A stretch of 64,000 nt of DNA from Parasedimentitalea psychrophila (lineage in GTDB: Bacteria > Pseudomonadota > Alphaproteobacteria > Rhodobacterales > Rhodobacteraceae): contig NZ_CP127247.1 of the NCBI RefSeq assembly GCF_030285785.1, forward strand, positions 1,573,501 to 1,637,500, read 5' to 3'. Positions 36,137 to 46,471 of the stretch are shown here, piece by piece. The position numbers were made by a program, and so were the translations under genes. The notes below the pieces were generated by a model, which was not told where the DNA came from, did no database searches, and saw nothing but the letters and a program-made list of their open reading frames with translations. Each line of letters opens with the position of its first letter. The stretch's first letter is position 1.

Positions 36137-39059
36137 ACCGTCACCCACCCCCCGCATCTTTGCCCTGCCCTGCGGCACCGATTTTCCCCGCGCCCTTGTC
36201 AACGGGTTGACCCAACGCAGCCACGGGCAGCCCCCCGAAGCGCTGGCAAAGGTAGAGCTGATCGTCAACACCCAACGCATGGAACGTCGCATCCGCGGGT
36301 TGTTCGATGCCGGCCCGAACCTGCTGCTCCCCCATATATCGCTGCTCAGCGACCTGTCAAAACGCGCAACTCTGCACGGATTGCCCGCTGCCCTGCCGGT
36401 GCTGCGACGGCGGCTTGAACTGTCACAACTGGTCGCCAAACTGCTGGACGCAGAGCCCAGCCTGGCAGCAAGATCATCGCTGTATGACCTGTCAGACAGT
36501 CTGGCGGCATTGTTTGACGAAATGCAGGGCGAGGGTGTCACCACCGATACCATCCGGGGCCTCGACGTCTCGGATATGTCTGACCACTGGGCGCGGGCGC
36601 AGAAATTCATTGGCATTGCCGACGAATTCACCAACACCCACAGCGGTGCGATGGACGTTCAGGCGCGCCAGCGAAAGGTGGTGTTGGACCTGATTGACAG
36701 CTGGCAGGAAACCCCGCCGCAACATCCGGTTGTTCTGGCTGGTTCAACCGGCTCACGCGGCACCACCCTTCTCCTGATGCAGGCCATCGCCCGCCTGCCG
36801 CAGGGTGCGGTGGTCCTGCCCGGCTATGATTTTGATCTTCCAACCGAGGTCTGGGCGGGTCTCGACGATCCGCTGATTTCAGAAGACCACCCGCAGTTCC
36901 GGTTTCACAAACTCATGATTGGCCTAGATCTGACACCAGCTGACATAAAGCCCTGGTGCGATAGCCCCGCCCCTGCACCGGCGCGCAATCGGCTTGTTTC
37001 CCTGTCGTTGCGCCCGGCCCCGGTCACCGATGCCTGGATGACTGAGGGCCCCATGCTGCGCGATCTGGACAAGGCCACCAAAAATGTAACGCTGATCGAG
37101 GCGCCGAATCCGCGCGGCGAAGCACTGGCGATTGCCCTGCGGCTGCGTCAGGCGGCTGAGGACGGCCAGACCGCGGCGCTGATCACCCCGGACCGGATGC
37201 TGAGCCGTCAGGTTTCGGCGGCGCTTGACCGCTGGGATATTCTGCCTGACGACAGTGCCGGCCAGCCATTGCAGCTGTCCCCACCGGGTCGGTTCCTGCG
37301 CCATGTGGCTGAATTGTTTTGCAAAGACCTGACCGGCGACAGTCTTTTGACACTGCTAAAGCATCCTCTGACCCATGATGGTGATGCTCGTGGCGATCAT
37401 TTACGACACTCCCGCGAGTTGGAATTGCAATTGCGCAGCGCCGGCCCTCCGTTTCCCGATGGCGCCTGTTTTGACCAATTTGCCGCCAAACGTGAGCTTC
37501 TTGCCGGCTGGAGCACCTGGCTAACGGATCATTTTGCCGATCAGGTGATTGCAACGGAACTGCCGCTGAGCGAATGGGTCTTTTGCCTGCGCGATCTGTC
37601 CGAAGCCATTGCCAGCGGCAGCCAAACCAACGGCGCCGGCAATCTTTGGGATAAAAAGGCCGGCCGCGAGGCTCTTAAGGTCATGCAGGAACTGGCCGCC
37701 GAAGCCCACCACGGCGGCGATATGACCGCCCGTGATTTTGCCGATTTGCTGGGCGCGCTCCTGTCACAGGGCGAAGTCCGAGACCGCGACGCGCCGCATG
37801 GAAAGATCATGATTTGGGGCACGCTCGAGGCCCGCGTGCAGGGTGCGGATCTGGTGATTTTGGGCGGATTGAACGAGGCCAGCTGGCCCGAGTCCGCCAA
37901 ACCTGACCCCTGGCTGAACCGTCAATTGCGCAATCAGGCCGGGCTACTGCTGCCCGAGCGCCGGATCGGGCTGTCCGCACATGATTTCCAACAGGCCATC
38001 GCCGCCCCCGAGGTTTGGCTCAGCCGTGCCATACGGTCCGACGATTCCGACACAGTTGCCTCGCGTTGGCTGAACCGGCTGTGCAACCTGCTGGATGGAT
38101 TGCCGGATCAAAACGGGCCAAACGTCTTGCAGGCCATGCGCGATCGCGGCCAGACATGGCTCGACTGGGCTGTTGCCCTTGAGACACCGACAAAGACATC
38201 CCCAGCCACCCGTCCATCGCCACGGCCGCCGGTACCTGCTCGTCCGCGCCGGTTGACCATCACCGAAATACCTCGTTTGATCCGCGACCCCTATGCGATC
38301 TACGCCAAACATGTGCTGCGGCTAAGGGTGCTTAACCCGCTGGTTCGGGTCCCCGACGCATTGCTGCGTGGTATCGTGGTACACGAGGTGTTTGAGCATT
38401 TCATCAAGGAAACACTGGATGATCCCAGCCTGCTGACCCGCGAGCATCTGCTGCAGAAATCCCGTGAACTGCTGGAACAGCACGTGCCCTGGCCGGTGGC
38501 GCGTTGCCTGTGGTTATCACGGGTGAACCGGATATCCGGGGATTTCATCCAGGCAGAACAGACCCGCCGCCTGAGCTCTCACCCGATCGCCTTTGAAGCC
38601 AAGGGCGAGGCCCGGTTGGAGCCGCTTGATTTCACCATTGCCTGCCGCGCCGATCGCATAGATCAGGATGACCGCGGCTTTCTGCATCTCTACGACTACA
38701 AAACCGGTGCGCCGCCCTCTGAAACCCAACAGTTGAAGTTCGAAAAACAATTGCTGATCGAGGTGGCAATGGCCGAGGAAGGCGCCTTTGAGGATATCGG
38801 CCCCAGGGAAGTATCCCGTGCCATGTTCATCGGGTTGGGCACCACAATGAAGGAAGTCCGCGCGCCGATCGACAAAGAGCCCCCGGCCAAGGTTTGGCAG
38901 GACCTGCGCGAGCTCATCGGGGCCTATTTCGAGCCTAACCAAGGGTTTTCGAGCCGTCGAATGCTGCATCTGGACACCGAACTGGGCGATTATGATCACC
39001 TTGCACGGTTCGGAGAATGGGACCGCAGCGCCACACCAGAACCTGAGGATCTGACATGA
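36126..39059 (+). CDS. addB: Double-strand-break repair protein AddB
   Basis: 977 residues, the size of alphaproteobacterial AddB. The N-terminal region is an inactivated helicase-like fold (IFALPCGTDFPRALVNGL). The centre carries MIWGTLEARVQGADLVILGG and LNEASWPESAKPDPWL, typical of the family. The C-terminal PD-(D/E)xK nuclease has IACRADRID and LYDYKTGAPP. With AddA it resects double-strand ends for RecA loading. Overlaps murU by 11 bases and addA by 4. Confidence 0.95.
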   Translation: MMFEPSPTPRIFALPCGTDFPRALVNGLTQRSHGQPPEALAKVELIVNTQRMERRIRGLFDAGPNLLLPHISLLSDLSKRATLHGLPAALPVLRRRLELSQLVAKLLDAEPSLAARSSLYDLSDSLAALFDEMQGEGVTTDTIRGLDVSDMSDHWARAQKFIGIADEFTNTHSGAMDVQARQRKVVLDLIDSWQETPPQHPVVLAGSTGSRGTTLLLMQAIARLPQGAVVLPGYDFDLPTEVWAGLDDPLISEDHPQFRFHKLMIGLDLTPADIKPWCDSPAPAPARNRLVSLSLRPAPVTDAWMTEGPMLRDLDKATKNVTLIEAPNPRGEALAIALRLRQAAEDGQTAALITPDRMLSRQVSAALDRWDILPDDSAGQPLQLSPPGRFLRHVAELFCKDLTGDSLLTLLKHPLTHDGDARGDHLRHSRELELQLRSAGPPFPDGACFDQFAAKRELLAGWSTWLTDHFADQVIATELPLSEWVFCLRDLSEAIASGSQTNGAGNLWDKKAGREALKVMQELAAEAHHGGDMTARDFADLLGALLSQGEVRDRDAPHGKIMIWGTLEARVQGADLVILGGLNEASWPESAKPDPWLNRQLRNQAGLLLPERRIGLSAHDFQQAIAAPEVWLSRAIRSDDSDTVASRWLNRLCNLLDGLPDQNGPNVLQAMRDRGQTWLDWAVALETPTKTSPATRPSPRPPVPARPRRLTITEIPRLIRDPYAIYAKHVLRLRVLNPLVRVPDALLRGIVVHEVFEHFIKETLDDPSLLTREHLLQKSRELLEQHVPWPVARCLWLSRVNRISGDFIQAEQTRRLSSHPIAFEAKGEARLEPLDFTIACRADRIDQDDRGFLHLYDYKTGAPPSETQQLKFEKQLLIEVAMAEEGAFEDIGPREVSRAMFIGLGTTMKEVRAPIDKEPPAKVWQDLRELIGAYFEPNQGFSSRRMLHLDTELGDYDHLARFGEWDRSATPEPEDLT

Positions 39060-42000
39060 ACATGCGCGACGCCGCATCCGAAGCGCAGTACCGCGCTGCC
39101 CGTCCGGATGCTTCGACCTGGCTGGCCGCCAATGCGGGGTCCGGTAAAACCAAGGTACTGACCGACCGGGTGGCACGATTGCTGCTGCGCGGGGTTCAGC
39201 CGCAGCATATTCTGTGCCTGACCTATACCAAAGCAGCCGCCAGCGAGATGCAGAACCGTCTGTTCAAACGCCTGGGCGAATGGGCAATGTTGCAGGATGC
39301 CCAGCTGATTGCCGCATTGACAGAACTTGGCGCCGAAGAGGCCATCTCAGCCGAGGGGTTATCACAGGCGCGGACTCTATTTGCCCGTGCATTAGAGACC
39401 CCCGGCGGGCTGAAGATCCAGACCATCCATTCGTTCTGCTCGTCCCTATTGCGTCGCTTCCCGCTGGAGGCTGGCGTCAGCCCACAGTTTTCTGAAATGG
39501 AAGACCGCGCTGCAACCCTGTTGCGGGCGGAAATCGCCGAGGATTTTGCCAAAGGTGACCAGGCCCATTTGGTCGAGGCGCTGGCACGGCATGTCACCGA
39601 CAGTGACTTTGACGCTCTTACCACCGCGATCAGTCATCGCCGGGCCGGCTTTGAAACTCCGACAGACTGGGCCGATTTGCTGCAGCTGTTTGATCTGCCG
39701 GATGCCTTTGACGAAACCGCGCTGAAAGCCCTGGTTTTCCTTGGTGGCGAAGAGCAGCTGATAGCGCGCACCCGCGACATGCTTGCCACCGGTGGCACCA
39801 ATGATCAGAAGGCGGCGCTGAAACTGGCGGCAATCACCCAACCCACCCTGTCGGATCTTCCAGCACTGGAAAGCGTGTTGCTGACAGGGGCCAGCGCCAA
39901 AGAGCCGTTCAGCGCCAAGGTTGGGTCTTTCCCCACCAAAAAACTGCGCGGATCACATGCCTCACTGATGGACCATCTGGAGCCCTTGATGTTGCGGATC
40001 GAGGATGCGCGGGCCAAGCGGCTGGGGCTTATGGCGGCGCGAAAATCGCACGACCTGCATCAGTTTGCCGCTGCCTTTGTCCCTGAATACAGCCGTCGCA
40101 AACAACTGCGTGGCTGGCTTGATTTTGACGATCTGATCCTGAAGGCGCGGCAACTGCTGAACGACCCCGCCGTCGCAGCCTGGGTGCTGTACCGTCTGGA
40201 CGGCGGTATCGACCATATTCTGGTCGACGAAGCGCAGGACACCAGCCCGGTGCAATGGGATGTGATCGAAAAGCTGGCACAGGAATTCACCTCGGGCGAG
40301 GGTGCGAGATCGGATGTGGAACGCACCATTTTTGTGGTCGGCGATAAGAAACAGTCGATTTATTCGTTTCAGGGGGCCGATCCAGATGCCTTTGACCGGA
40401 TGCGGGCCGAGTTTGGCAGCCGTTTGCGCGACACCGGAACCGAATTGCAGGATGCCTCGCTCGATTTTTCTTTCCGCTCATCAGCGGCGATTCTGGGGCT
40501 GGTTGATCTGGTGTTTCAGGACATGCCCCGGGCCGGTTTTCACAAGGAATCACTGCACCGCGCCTTTAAATCCGACCTTCCGGGGCGGGTTGATCTTTGG
40601 CCGGTGGTGGAAAAGGTCGATGACAAGGACGAGCGCGACTGGACCGACCCGATGGACCGGCCCGGGACCCGCCATCACAATGTCATTCTGGCCGAACGCA
40701 TTGCTTTGTCTATCAAGCAGATGATCGACGATGAGGTGACCATCCCCGAAGATGGCGCAACCCGTGGAACATTCATCCGCCGCCCGGTCCATGCCGGCGA
40801 TTTTCTGATTTTGGTGCAACGACGCTCGGATCTTTTTTCCGAAATCATCCGCGCCTGCAAGGCTGCCCACCTGCCCATCGCCGGCGCTGACCGGCTCAAA
40901 GTTGGAGCTGAACTGGCGGTCAAGGATCTGGCAGCGCTGCTGTCTTTCCTCGCCACGCCAGAGGATTCACTGTCGCTGGCCTGTGCGTTGAAATCACCCA
41001 TTTTCGGCTGGTCCGAGCAAATGCTGTTCGATCTGGCCCATCGCCGCACTTCCAAATACCTGTGGACAGCCCTGCGCGATCGCGCAGCGGATTTCCCGGA
41101 CACCATGGAAATTATCGACGACCTTCGCAACCAGACCGATTTCCTGCGCCCCTTTGACCTGATCGAGCGCATTTTGACCCGCCACAATGGCCGCAAGAAT
41201 CTACTGGGCCGATTGGGCCCCGAGGCCGAAGACGGTATCAACGCCCTGTTGTCGCAGGCGCTGGCCTATGAGCGCACCGATATCCCCAGCCTGACCGGGT
41301 TTCTGGTCTGGATGCAAACTGATGATCTGGAAATCAAACGGCAGATGGGCGCAGCCGGCAGCATGATCCGGGTGATGTCCGTGCATGGCTCCAAGGGTTT
41401 GGAATCGCCCATTGTGATCCTGCCCGACACCGCCAAGCGACGGGCTCCACGCGATAGCGAAATCATGCTGGCGGATGGCACGCCTATTTGGAAAATCCCC
41501 ACCGCGCAAATGCCGGCTGCGATGCTCGCCTCGCGAGAGGCGGCGCAGGAAAAACAACAGAATGAACGATTGCGCCTGCTCTATGTTGCGCTGACACGGG
41601 CCGAGAAATGGCTGATTGTGGCCGCTGCCGGCGATCTCTCGAAAGAGGGCGATAGCTGGTATCAGATGGTGCAAACCTCTCTGGGTGACGCCGGCGCGGT
41701 GACGCTGGACACCGCAGGTGGTCCGGGACTGCGGCTGGAGCACGGCGATTGGGATGACCTGGAGTTCAAGCAGCTTGAGCGAACCAAACGGGACATACCC
41801 GCGCTGCCACAGGTGTTCTCAGTTGCTGCAGCCCCCTATCAGCCGCCGCCCGCTACCCTTAGCCCATCGGATTTGGGCGGAGCCAAGGCCTTGCCCGGGG
41901 ATCAGGGGTTGGACGAAGAGCAGGCCAAGGCCCGTGGATCGCGCTTGCATCTGTTGCTGGAACATCTGCCTGCCGTGCCGTCGGAAAACCGGGCACAGAT

Positions 42001-42412
42001 CACCCAGAACCTGCTGCGGGACTGCGAAGATCAGGCTGAGCTGCTGGCAGAGGCGACAGCGGTGATCCAGAACCCTGATATGGCGGCGATCTTCGCCCCA
42101 GACACCCTGGCCGAGGTCTCGGTCACTGCGCAGCTGAACAGCGAGCGCCTGCACGGCATAATCGACCGGTTGATTGTAGCGCCCGACAGGGTCATCGCGG
42201 TGGATTTCAAATCGAATGCCACGGTTCCCAAAAATCCTGCGCAATGCCCCGAGGGGGTGCTGCGGCAAATGGGCGCCTATGCCCATGCTCTGACGCAGAT
42301 CTATCCCGACCGTCAGGTTGAAACCGCGATTGTCTGGACCCGCACCGCCACCCTGATGCCGCTACCACACGATCTTGTGTCAGTGGCATTAATGCGACGT
42401 CTGATACCTTGA
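39056..42412 (+). CDS. addA: Double-strand-break repair helicase/nuclease AddA
   Basis: 1118 residues. UvrD/REP superfamily I helicase: Walker [16 protein letters not shown], motif Ia [15 protein letters not shown], motif [16 protein letters not shown], motif [17 protein letters not shown], and motif [15 protein letters not shown] with [12 protein letters not shown]. The C-terminal nuclease domain has [10 protein letters not shown] and VIAVDFKSN. It unwinds and cuts broken DNA ends together with AddB. Last of five overlapping genes; trxA follows after 62 bases. Confidence 0.97.
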   Translation: MNMRDAASEAQYRAARPDASTWLAANAGSGKTKVLTDRVARLLLRGVQPQHILCLTYTKAAASEMQNRLFKRLGEWAMLQDAQLIAALTELGAEEAISAEGLSQARTLFARALETPGGLKIQTIHSFCSSLLRRFPLEAGVSPQFSEMEDRAATLLRAEIAEDFAKGDQAHLVEALARHVTDSDFDALTTAISHRRAGFETPTDWADLLQLFDLPDAFDETALKALVFLGGEEQLIARTRDMLATGGTNDQKAALKLAAITQPTLSDLPALESVLLTGASAKEPFSAKVGSFPTKKLRGSHASLMDHLEPLMLRIEDARAKRLGLMAARKSHDLHQFAAAFVPEYSRRKQLRGWLDFDDLILKARQLLNDPAVAAWVLYRLDGGIDHILVDEAQDTSPVQWDVIEKLAQEFTSGEGARSDVERTIFVVGDKKQSIYSFQGADPDAFDRMRAEFGSRLRDTGTELQDASLDFSFRSSAAILGLVDLVFQDMPRAGFHKESLHRAFKSDLPGRVDLWPVVEKVDDKDERDWTDPMDRPGTRHHNVILAERIALSIKQMIDDEVTIPEDGATRGTFIRRPVHAGDFLILVQRRSDLFSEIIRACKAAHLPIAGADRLKVGAELAVKDLAALLSFLATPEDSLSLACALKSPIFGWSEQMLFDLAHRRTSKYLWTALRDRAADFPDTMEIIDDLRNQTDFLRPFDLIERILTRHNGRKNLLGRLGPEAEDGINALLSQALAYERTDIPSLTGFLVWMQTDDLEIKRQMGAAGSMIRVMSVHGSKGLESPIVILPDTAKRRAPRDSEIMLADGTPIWKIPTAQMPAAMLASREAAQEKQQNERLRLLYVALTRAEKWLIVAAAGDLSKEGDSWYQMVQTSLGDAGAVTLDTAGGPGLRLEHGDWDDLEFKQLERTKRDIPALPQVFSVAAAPYQPPPATLSPSDLGGAKALPGDQGLDEEQAKARGSRLHLLLEHLPAVPSENRAQITQNLLRDCEDQAELLAEATAVIQNPDMAAIFAPDTLAEVSVTAQLNSERLHGIIDRLIVAPDRVIAVDFKSNATVPKNPAQCPEGVLRQMGAYAHALTQIYPDRQVETAIVWTRTATLMPLPHDLVSVALMRRLIP

Positions 42413-42474
42413 CGATCCGCCACGCCATTCCTAGGTTCCAACTCCAGTTGCCACACACTCATGGAGACATGCAT

Positions 42475-42795
42475 ATGTCCACCGTAGCCGTCACCGACGA
42501 CACATTCGAAGCCGAAGTCACAAATTCCAAAATCCCCGTAGTGGTGGATTTCTGGGCCGAATGGTGCGGACCCTGCAAGCAAATCGGCCCCGCTCTCGAA
42601 GAGCTGGCCGCCGAATATGGCGACAAAGTCAAAATTGCCAAGATCGACCTCGACAGCAACCCAAATGTTGCCGCGGCTATGGGCGTGCGCAGCATCCCAG
42701 CGCTGTTTTTGTTCAAAGATGGTCAAGTGATCTCAAACCGGTCGGGCGCTGCCCCCAAATCTGCGCTGCAAAGCTGGATCAACGAAGCTCTGTAA
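42475..42795 (+). CDS. trxA: Thioredoxin 1
   Basis: 106 residues from ATG 42475, 8 bases after a GGAG site; an ATG 6 bases earlier is too close to that site. Active site [14 protein letters not shown], the buried Asp in VVVDFW, and the cis-Pro loop [13 protein letters not shown] cytoplasmic disulphide reductase. Followed by a strong terminator. Confidence 0.97.
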   Translation: MSTVAVTDDTFEAEVTNSKIPVVVDFWAEWCGPCKQIGPALEELAAEYGDKVKIAKIDLDSNPNVAAAMGVRSIPALFLFKDGQVISNRSGAAPKSALQSWINEAL

Positions 42796-42820
42796 TCGCA
42801 TCATATCAATAAGTTACACA

Positions 42821-42849
42821 AGGGCGTCCCAATCGGGGCGCCCTTTTTG
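42821..42849 (+). terminator. Terminator after trxA
   Basis: AGGGCGTCCC and GGGGCGCCCT around AATC, then TTTTT; 25 bases after the trxA stop. Confidence 0.92.
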
Positions 42850-42897
42850 CGGTCGGCATTCCGAAACCACCAATCCCGCCATGCATCAGACAAAGAA

Positions 42898-42926
42898 AAA
42901 GCCGCCCTGGGAGGAGCGGCGGCTTT
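42898..42926 (-). terminator. Terminator of the DUF1127 gene
   Basis: AAAGCCGCC (42898-42906) and GGCGGCTTT (42918-42926) form the stem, with a T-rich tail on the minus strand; 23 bases beyond the gene's stop. Confidence 0.88.
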
Positions 42927-42949
42927 AACTTTTCGACTATTGTCGGCGA

Positions 42950-43141
42950 TCAGAACAGATCAGCGCGGGTCAGGCCGATGTCCTGCAGCTGGTCACTGCT
43001 CAGGCGCGACAGCAATTTGCGTGTGACACGCGCTTCGTTCCAGGCAAATGCAGAGTTTTTCAACTCAAGAATACTATCTACGACACGAAGAGTGGCGACT
43101 GCTCCCAGAGGAGCTTGGGTGTTTGCGGCTACATATGCCAT
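42950..43141 (-). CDS. Small DUF1127-family protein
   Basis: 63 residues. The C-terminal half has the DUF1127 pattern: TRKLLSRLSSDQLQDIGLTRADL (arginine-rich helix, then LxDIGLxRxD). Family members in Alphaproteobacteria include small proteins and RNA-linked regulators affecting growth phase and phosphate or carbon use; the role here is unknown. It has an AAAGGAAG site, its own terminator and a near-perfect palindrome just upstream, so it is a regulated single-gene unit. Confidence 0.85.
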   Translation of the reverse strand: MAYVAANTQAPLGAVATLRVVDSILELKNSAFAWNEARVTRKLLSRLSSDQLQDIGLTRADLF

Positions 43142-43165
43142 GGTACGCTTCCTTTGATCTACCAG

Positions 43166-43180
43166 CCGACACTGTGTCGG
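43166..43180. promoter_or_regulatory. Palindrome upstream of the DUF1127 gene
   Basis: CCGACACTGTGTCGG, 6-bp arms around 3 bases, 24 bases before the DUF1127 start codon. It could be an operator or a 5'-UTR hairpin. No known factor is recognised. Confidence 0.4.
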
Positions 43181-43280
43181 TTGTTGACCCTCATGTAAGA
43201 CCGCAGACCGAGTCTCACAATTGCCAGTTCAACAGCCCTGCAATGCGCACAGTGCATAGCAAGTTAGCCCTATGTGAACC

Positions 43281-43309
43281 GTTGCCTCTGCAGGTTTTGC
43301 CCCCCATAT
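43281..43309 (+). promoter_or_regulatory. Heat-shock (RpoH-type) promoter of hslVU
   Basis: GTTGCCT (43281-43287), a 14-base spacer and CCCCATAT (43302-43309). This matches the sigma-32 -10 consensus CCCCATnT with a moderately conserved -35. It lies 27 bases before the hslV start, and hslVU is a typical RpoH target. Confidence 0.65.
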
Positions 43310-43336
43310 ACATAGGGCAATCAATTGGAGGCATTC

Positions 43337-43894
43337 ATGGCAAACGATCAGTTCCCCGGCTGGCACGGCACCACAATTATCGGCGTCAAAAAAGGTGGTG
43401 AAGTTGTGATTGCCGGTGACGGACAAGTGTCCTTGGGTCAGACTGTGATCAAAGGCACCGCGCGCAAGGTGCGCCGCTTATCCCCCGGCGGCTACGATGT
43501 TGTGGCCGGCTTTGCCGGCTCCACCGCCGATGCCTTTACGTTGCTGGAACGGCTGGAGGCCAAGCTAGAGGCAATGCCCGGCCAACTGGCCCGCGCCAGT
43601 GTTGAATTGGCCAAGGACTGGCGTACCGATAAATATCTGCAAAAGCTGGAGGCGATGCTGATTGTCACCGATGGGACAGATCTGCTGGTGATCACCGGTG
43701 CCGGCGATGTGCTGGCGCCCGAGCATGAGGTTGCAGCCATTGGCTCTGGCGGTAATTTTGCCCTGGCTGCGGCAAGGGCGATGATGGACAGTGATAGATC
43801 CGCCGAACAGGTGGCCCGCGACGCGATGGCCATTGCGGCTGATATCTGTGTCTACACCAATGGCAGGCTCACTGTCGAAACCATCACCACATAA
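43337..43894 (+). CDS. hslV: ATP-dependent protease subunit HslV
   Basis: 185 residues from ATG 43337, with a TTGGAGG site. The catalytic Thr follows a short propeptide ([19 protein letters not shown], Thr 12). [11 protein letters not shown] and [19 protein letters not shown] are typical. A proteasome-like peptidase assembling with HslU. The frame could start four codons earlier, but that would include the ribosome-binding site. Confidence 0.97.
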   Translation: MANDQFPGWHGTTIIGVKKGGEVVIAGDGQVSLGQTVIKGTARKVRRLSPGGYDVVAGFAGSTADAFTLLERLEAKLEAMPGQLARASVELAKDWRTDKYLQKLEAMLIVTDGTDLLVITGAGDVLAPEHEVAAIGSGGNFALAAARAMMDSDRSAEQVARDAMAIAADICVYTNGRLTVETITT

Positions 43895-43936
43895 GAATTT
43901 TCTAAAATTCTTAGGAAAATTCTTCCTTAGAATTTT
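43893..43936. repeat. Two overlapping AT-rich palindromes between hslV and hslU
   Basis: AAGAATTTTCTAAAATTCTT (43893-43912) is a perfect palindrome beginning in the hslV stop codon. AAAATTCT-TCCTT-AGAATTTT (43916-43936) is a second hairpin using the same half-site. The base composition differs sharply from the GC-rich surroundings. It is probably an mRNA structure setting the hslV:hslU ratio. Confidence 0.7.
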
Positions 43937-43957
43937 GGCGGCCCGAAAGGATGGATT

Positions 43958-45265
43958 ATGACAGACCTAACCCCCCGCGAGATCGTTTCCGAACTGGATC
44001 GGTTCATTATCGGCCAAAACGACGCCAAACGTGCTGTTGCCGTGGCGCTGCGCAATCGGTGGCGCCGCAAGCAATTGTCGGATGACCTACGGGACGAGGT
44101 TTACCCCAAGAATATCCTGATGATCGGCCCCACCGGTGTTGGCAAAACTGAAATCTCCCGACGGCTGGCAAAACTGGCCCGCGCACCGTTTATCAAAGTC
44201 GAAGCAACTAAGTTTACCGAAGTTGGTTACGTGGGGCGCGACGTGGAGCAGATTATCCGCGATCTGGCAGATTCCGCCATTTTACAAACCCGCGAGCTGA
44301 TGCGCGAGGACGTCAAGGCCAAGGCGCATCAGGCCGCCGAGGAACGGGTGCTTGCGGCTCTTGTTGGCGACGAAGCCCGCGAATCCACCCGCGATATGTT
44401 CCGCAAGAAGCTGAAATCGGGGGAGCTGGATGACACCATTATCGAGCTGGATCTGGCCGATACATCCAATCCAATGAGCGCATTTGAGGTTCCGGGCCAA
44501 CCGGGATCAAACATGGGCATGATGAACCTTGGGGATCTGTTCGGCAAAGCAATGGGCGGCCGCAGTATCCGCCGCAAAACAAGTGTTGCCGAAAGCTATG
44601 AGATTCTGATCGGTGAAGAGGCCGACAAACTGTTGGATGATGAGACAGTCACCCGTACCGCGTTAGAGTCCGTTGAGCAGAACGGTATCGTGTTCCTGGA
44701 CGAGATCGACAAGGTTTGCACCCGCTCGGATGCACGCGGTGGCGATGTCAGCCGCGAAGGGGTGCAGCGCGATCTGCTGCCGCTGATCGAAGGCACCACC
44801 GTGTCCACCAAACATGGACCGATCAAGACCGACCATATCCTGTTCATCGCATCGGGTGCGTTTCACACTGCCAAACCGTCGGATTTGCTGCCCGAATTGC
44901 AAGGCCGGCTGCCGATCCGGGTTGAGCTGCGGGCACTGACCGAAGAGGATTTTGTCCGTATTCTAACCGAAACAGACAATGCGCTGACCCTGCAATATAC
45001 CGCCCTGATGGGCACTGAAGAGGTCATTGTCAGTTTCACCGATGATGGCATCGCAGCACTGGCCAAGATCGCGGCCGAGGTGAACCAGTCGGTCGAAAAT
45101 ATCGGCGCGCGCCGGCTGTACACAGTGATGGAACGGGTGTTCGAAGAACTCTCCTTCACGGCGCCAGATCGCGGTGGCGAAGAGATCGTCGTGGATGCCG
45201 GTTTTGTTGACAAGAATCTTGGGGCGCTGACAAAATCTGCCGATATCAGCCGATATATGCTGTAA
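43958..45265 (+). CDS. hslU: ATP-dependent protease ATPase subunit HslU
   Basis: 435 residues. [16 protein letters not shown] start, Walker [35 protein letters not shown], Walker [12 protein letters not shown] and sensor region [12 protein letters not shown]; ends DISRYML as in HslU. An AAA+ unfoldase feeding HslV. The 63-base gap after hslV contains paired palindromes. Confidence 0.98.
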   Translation: MTDLTPREIVSELDRFIIGQNDAKRAVAVALRNRWRRKQLSDDLRDEVYPKNILMIGPTGVGKTEISRRLAKLARAPFIKVEATKFTEVGYVGRDVEQIIRDLADSAILQTRELMREDVKAKAHQAAEERVLAALVGDEARESTRDMFRKKLKSGELDDTIIELDLADTSNPMSAFEVPGQPGSNMGMMNLGDLFGKAMGGRSIRRKTSVAESYEILIGEEADKLLDDETVTRTALESVEQNGIVFLDEIDKVCTRSDARGGDVSREGVQRDLLPLIEGTTVSTKHGPIKTDHILFIASGAFHTAKPSDLLPELQGRLPIRVELRALTEEDFVRILTETDNALTLQYTALMGTEEVIVSFTDDGIAALAKIAAEVNQSVENIGARRLYTVMERVFEELSFTAPDRGGEEIVVDAGFVDKNLGALTKSADISRYML

Positions 45266-45280
45266 CTAAGGCTCTGGATT

Positions 45281-45308
45281 GATGCCTCTGGACATTCCCG
45301 GAGGCATC
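45281..45308. terminator. Hairpin after hslU
   Basis: GATGCCTC and GAGGCATC with extra G-C pairs inside; 15 bases after the stop. No T-tract follows, so Rho-independent termination is doubtful. Confidence 0.45.
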
Positions 45309-45344
45309 GATAGCCTGTCGTAAATATCGAGTGGCAGAGTTTCT

Positions 45345-46463
45345 ATGGGTGTATTAATTCGATCGGCTTTTGCGATTGCCTTGGTTTTTATGGCGTCTTG
45401 CATTGACCGCAGCTTCACCCCGGTTATGCCCGAGGCACTGGAGGTTGGCACTCCCAAAACCATTTTTGTCGCGACAATCCGCGAACCCGTGCCAAATGGC
45501 AGTTTTGGTCCCGGACGATCTGATCAATACAGCCTGCTGGAACTCACCGTATCAATCCCACCAAACCGCCAAACCGGGCAACTTAGTTTTGCCTATGCCA
45601 AACCAGATCCGGAAACCCAGTTTACCATGGCCGGGCGGCGGGTATTTGACGACCAGTCCGGTTTTTACACGCGGATAAAGGCAGAAATGGCCAAGCTGCC
45701 CCGTGACCAGCGTGAAATTACCGTGTTTGTGCATGGCTTCAATTCCACCCAGGCCGAAACCGCCTTTCGTGCTGCCCAACTGGCACAGGATATCCAGCTG
45801 CCGGGTGCCACAATGATTTATTCCTGGCCTAGCCAGGGCAATCCACTGGGCTATGCCTATGATGGAGACAGCGTTCTGTTTGCCCGCGATGGGCTGGAAC
45901 GGATGTTACGCCAAATCCGCTCTGCTGATGTGGGTCGGGTGGCCTTGGTTGCCCATTCCATGGGCTCACAACTGGTGATGGAAACCCTGCGACAAATCGA
46001 AATACAAACCCCCGGCTGGTCGGCTGCCAATCTGAACGGAGTGGTGTTGATATCGCCAGATCTGGATGTCGAAGTGTTTCGCAGTCAAATGAACCGCATC
46101 GCCGAGGTGCCGCAGCCTTTTGTTGTTTTTGTCTCCAGCAAAGACAGGCTGCTTAATATCTCCGGACGGCTACGTGGAAATCACAACAGTGTAAGACTGG
46201 GCAGCCTGACCTCACTGGAGGCGGTGGCCGGTTTACCGATCAATATTATCGACACCACGGCATTTTCGGATGATGCGGTGTCGTCCCATCTGGTGGCGGG
46301 CACATCACCGGCGCTCATTGCAATACTGAAATCGGCCCGAAAAACAGCGAATGCCTTTGGTCGCGATGCTGTATTTCTTGCGAACTTATTGCCAGGGCAA
46401 GTGATCAACGCAGATGGGGCAACTCAGGTCAGCCTGCGCAATACGGGTTCAGACGAAAGATAA
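45345..46463 (+). CDS. Lipoprotein alpha/beta hydrolase (DUF900 type)
   Basis: 372 residues. The N-terminal lipoprotein signal ends in a lipobox-like VFMASC (Cys 19). The hydrolase domain has oxyanion FVHGFNSTQAE, the nucleophile elbow VAHSMGSQLV, an acid Asp in VSSKDRLL and a late His region. Probably an envelope-attached esterase or lipase-like enzyme; substrate unknown. Same strand as hslU but with its own spacing of 79 bases. Confidence 0.83.
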   Translation: MGVLIRSAFAIALVFMASCIDRSFTPVMPEALEVGTPKTIFVATIREPVPNGSFGPGRSDQYSLLELTVSIPPNRQTGQLSFAYAKPDPETQFTMAGRRVFDDQSGFYTRIKAEMAKLPRDQREITVFVHGFNSTQAETAFRAAQLAQDIQLPGATMIYSWPSQGNPLGYAYDGDSVLFARDGLERMLRQIRSADVGRVALVAHSMGSQLVMETLRQIEIQTPGWSAANLNGVVLISPDLDVEVFRSQMNRIAEVPQPFVVFVSSKDRLLNISGRLRGNHNSVRLGSLTSLEAVAGLPINIIDTTAFSDDAVSSHLVAGTSPALIAILKSARKTANAFGRDAVFLANLLPGQVINADGATQVSLRNTGSDER

Positions 46464-46471
46464 AACCAGTG

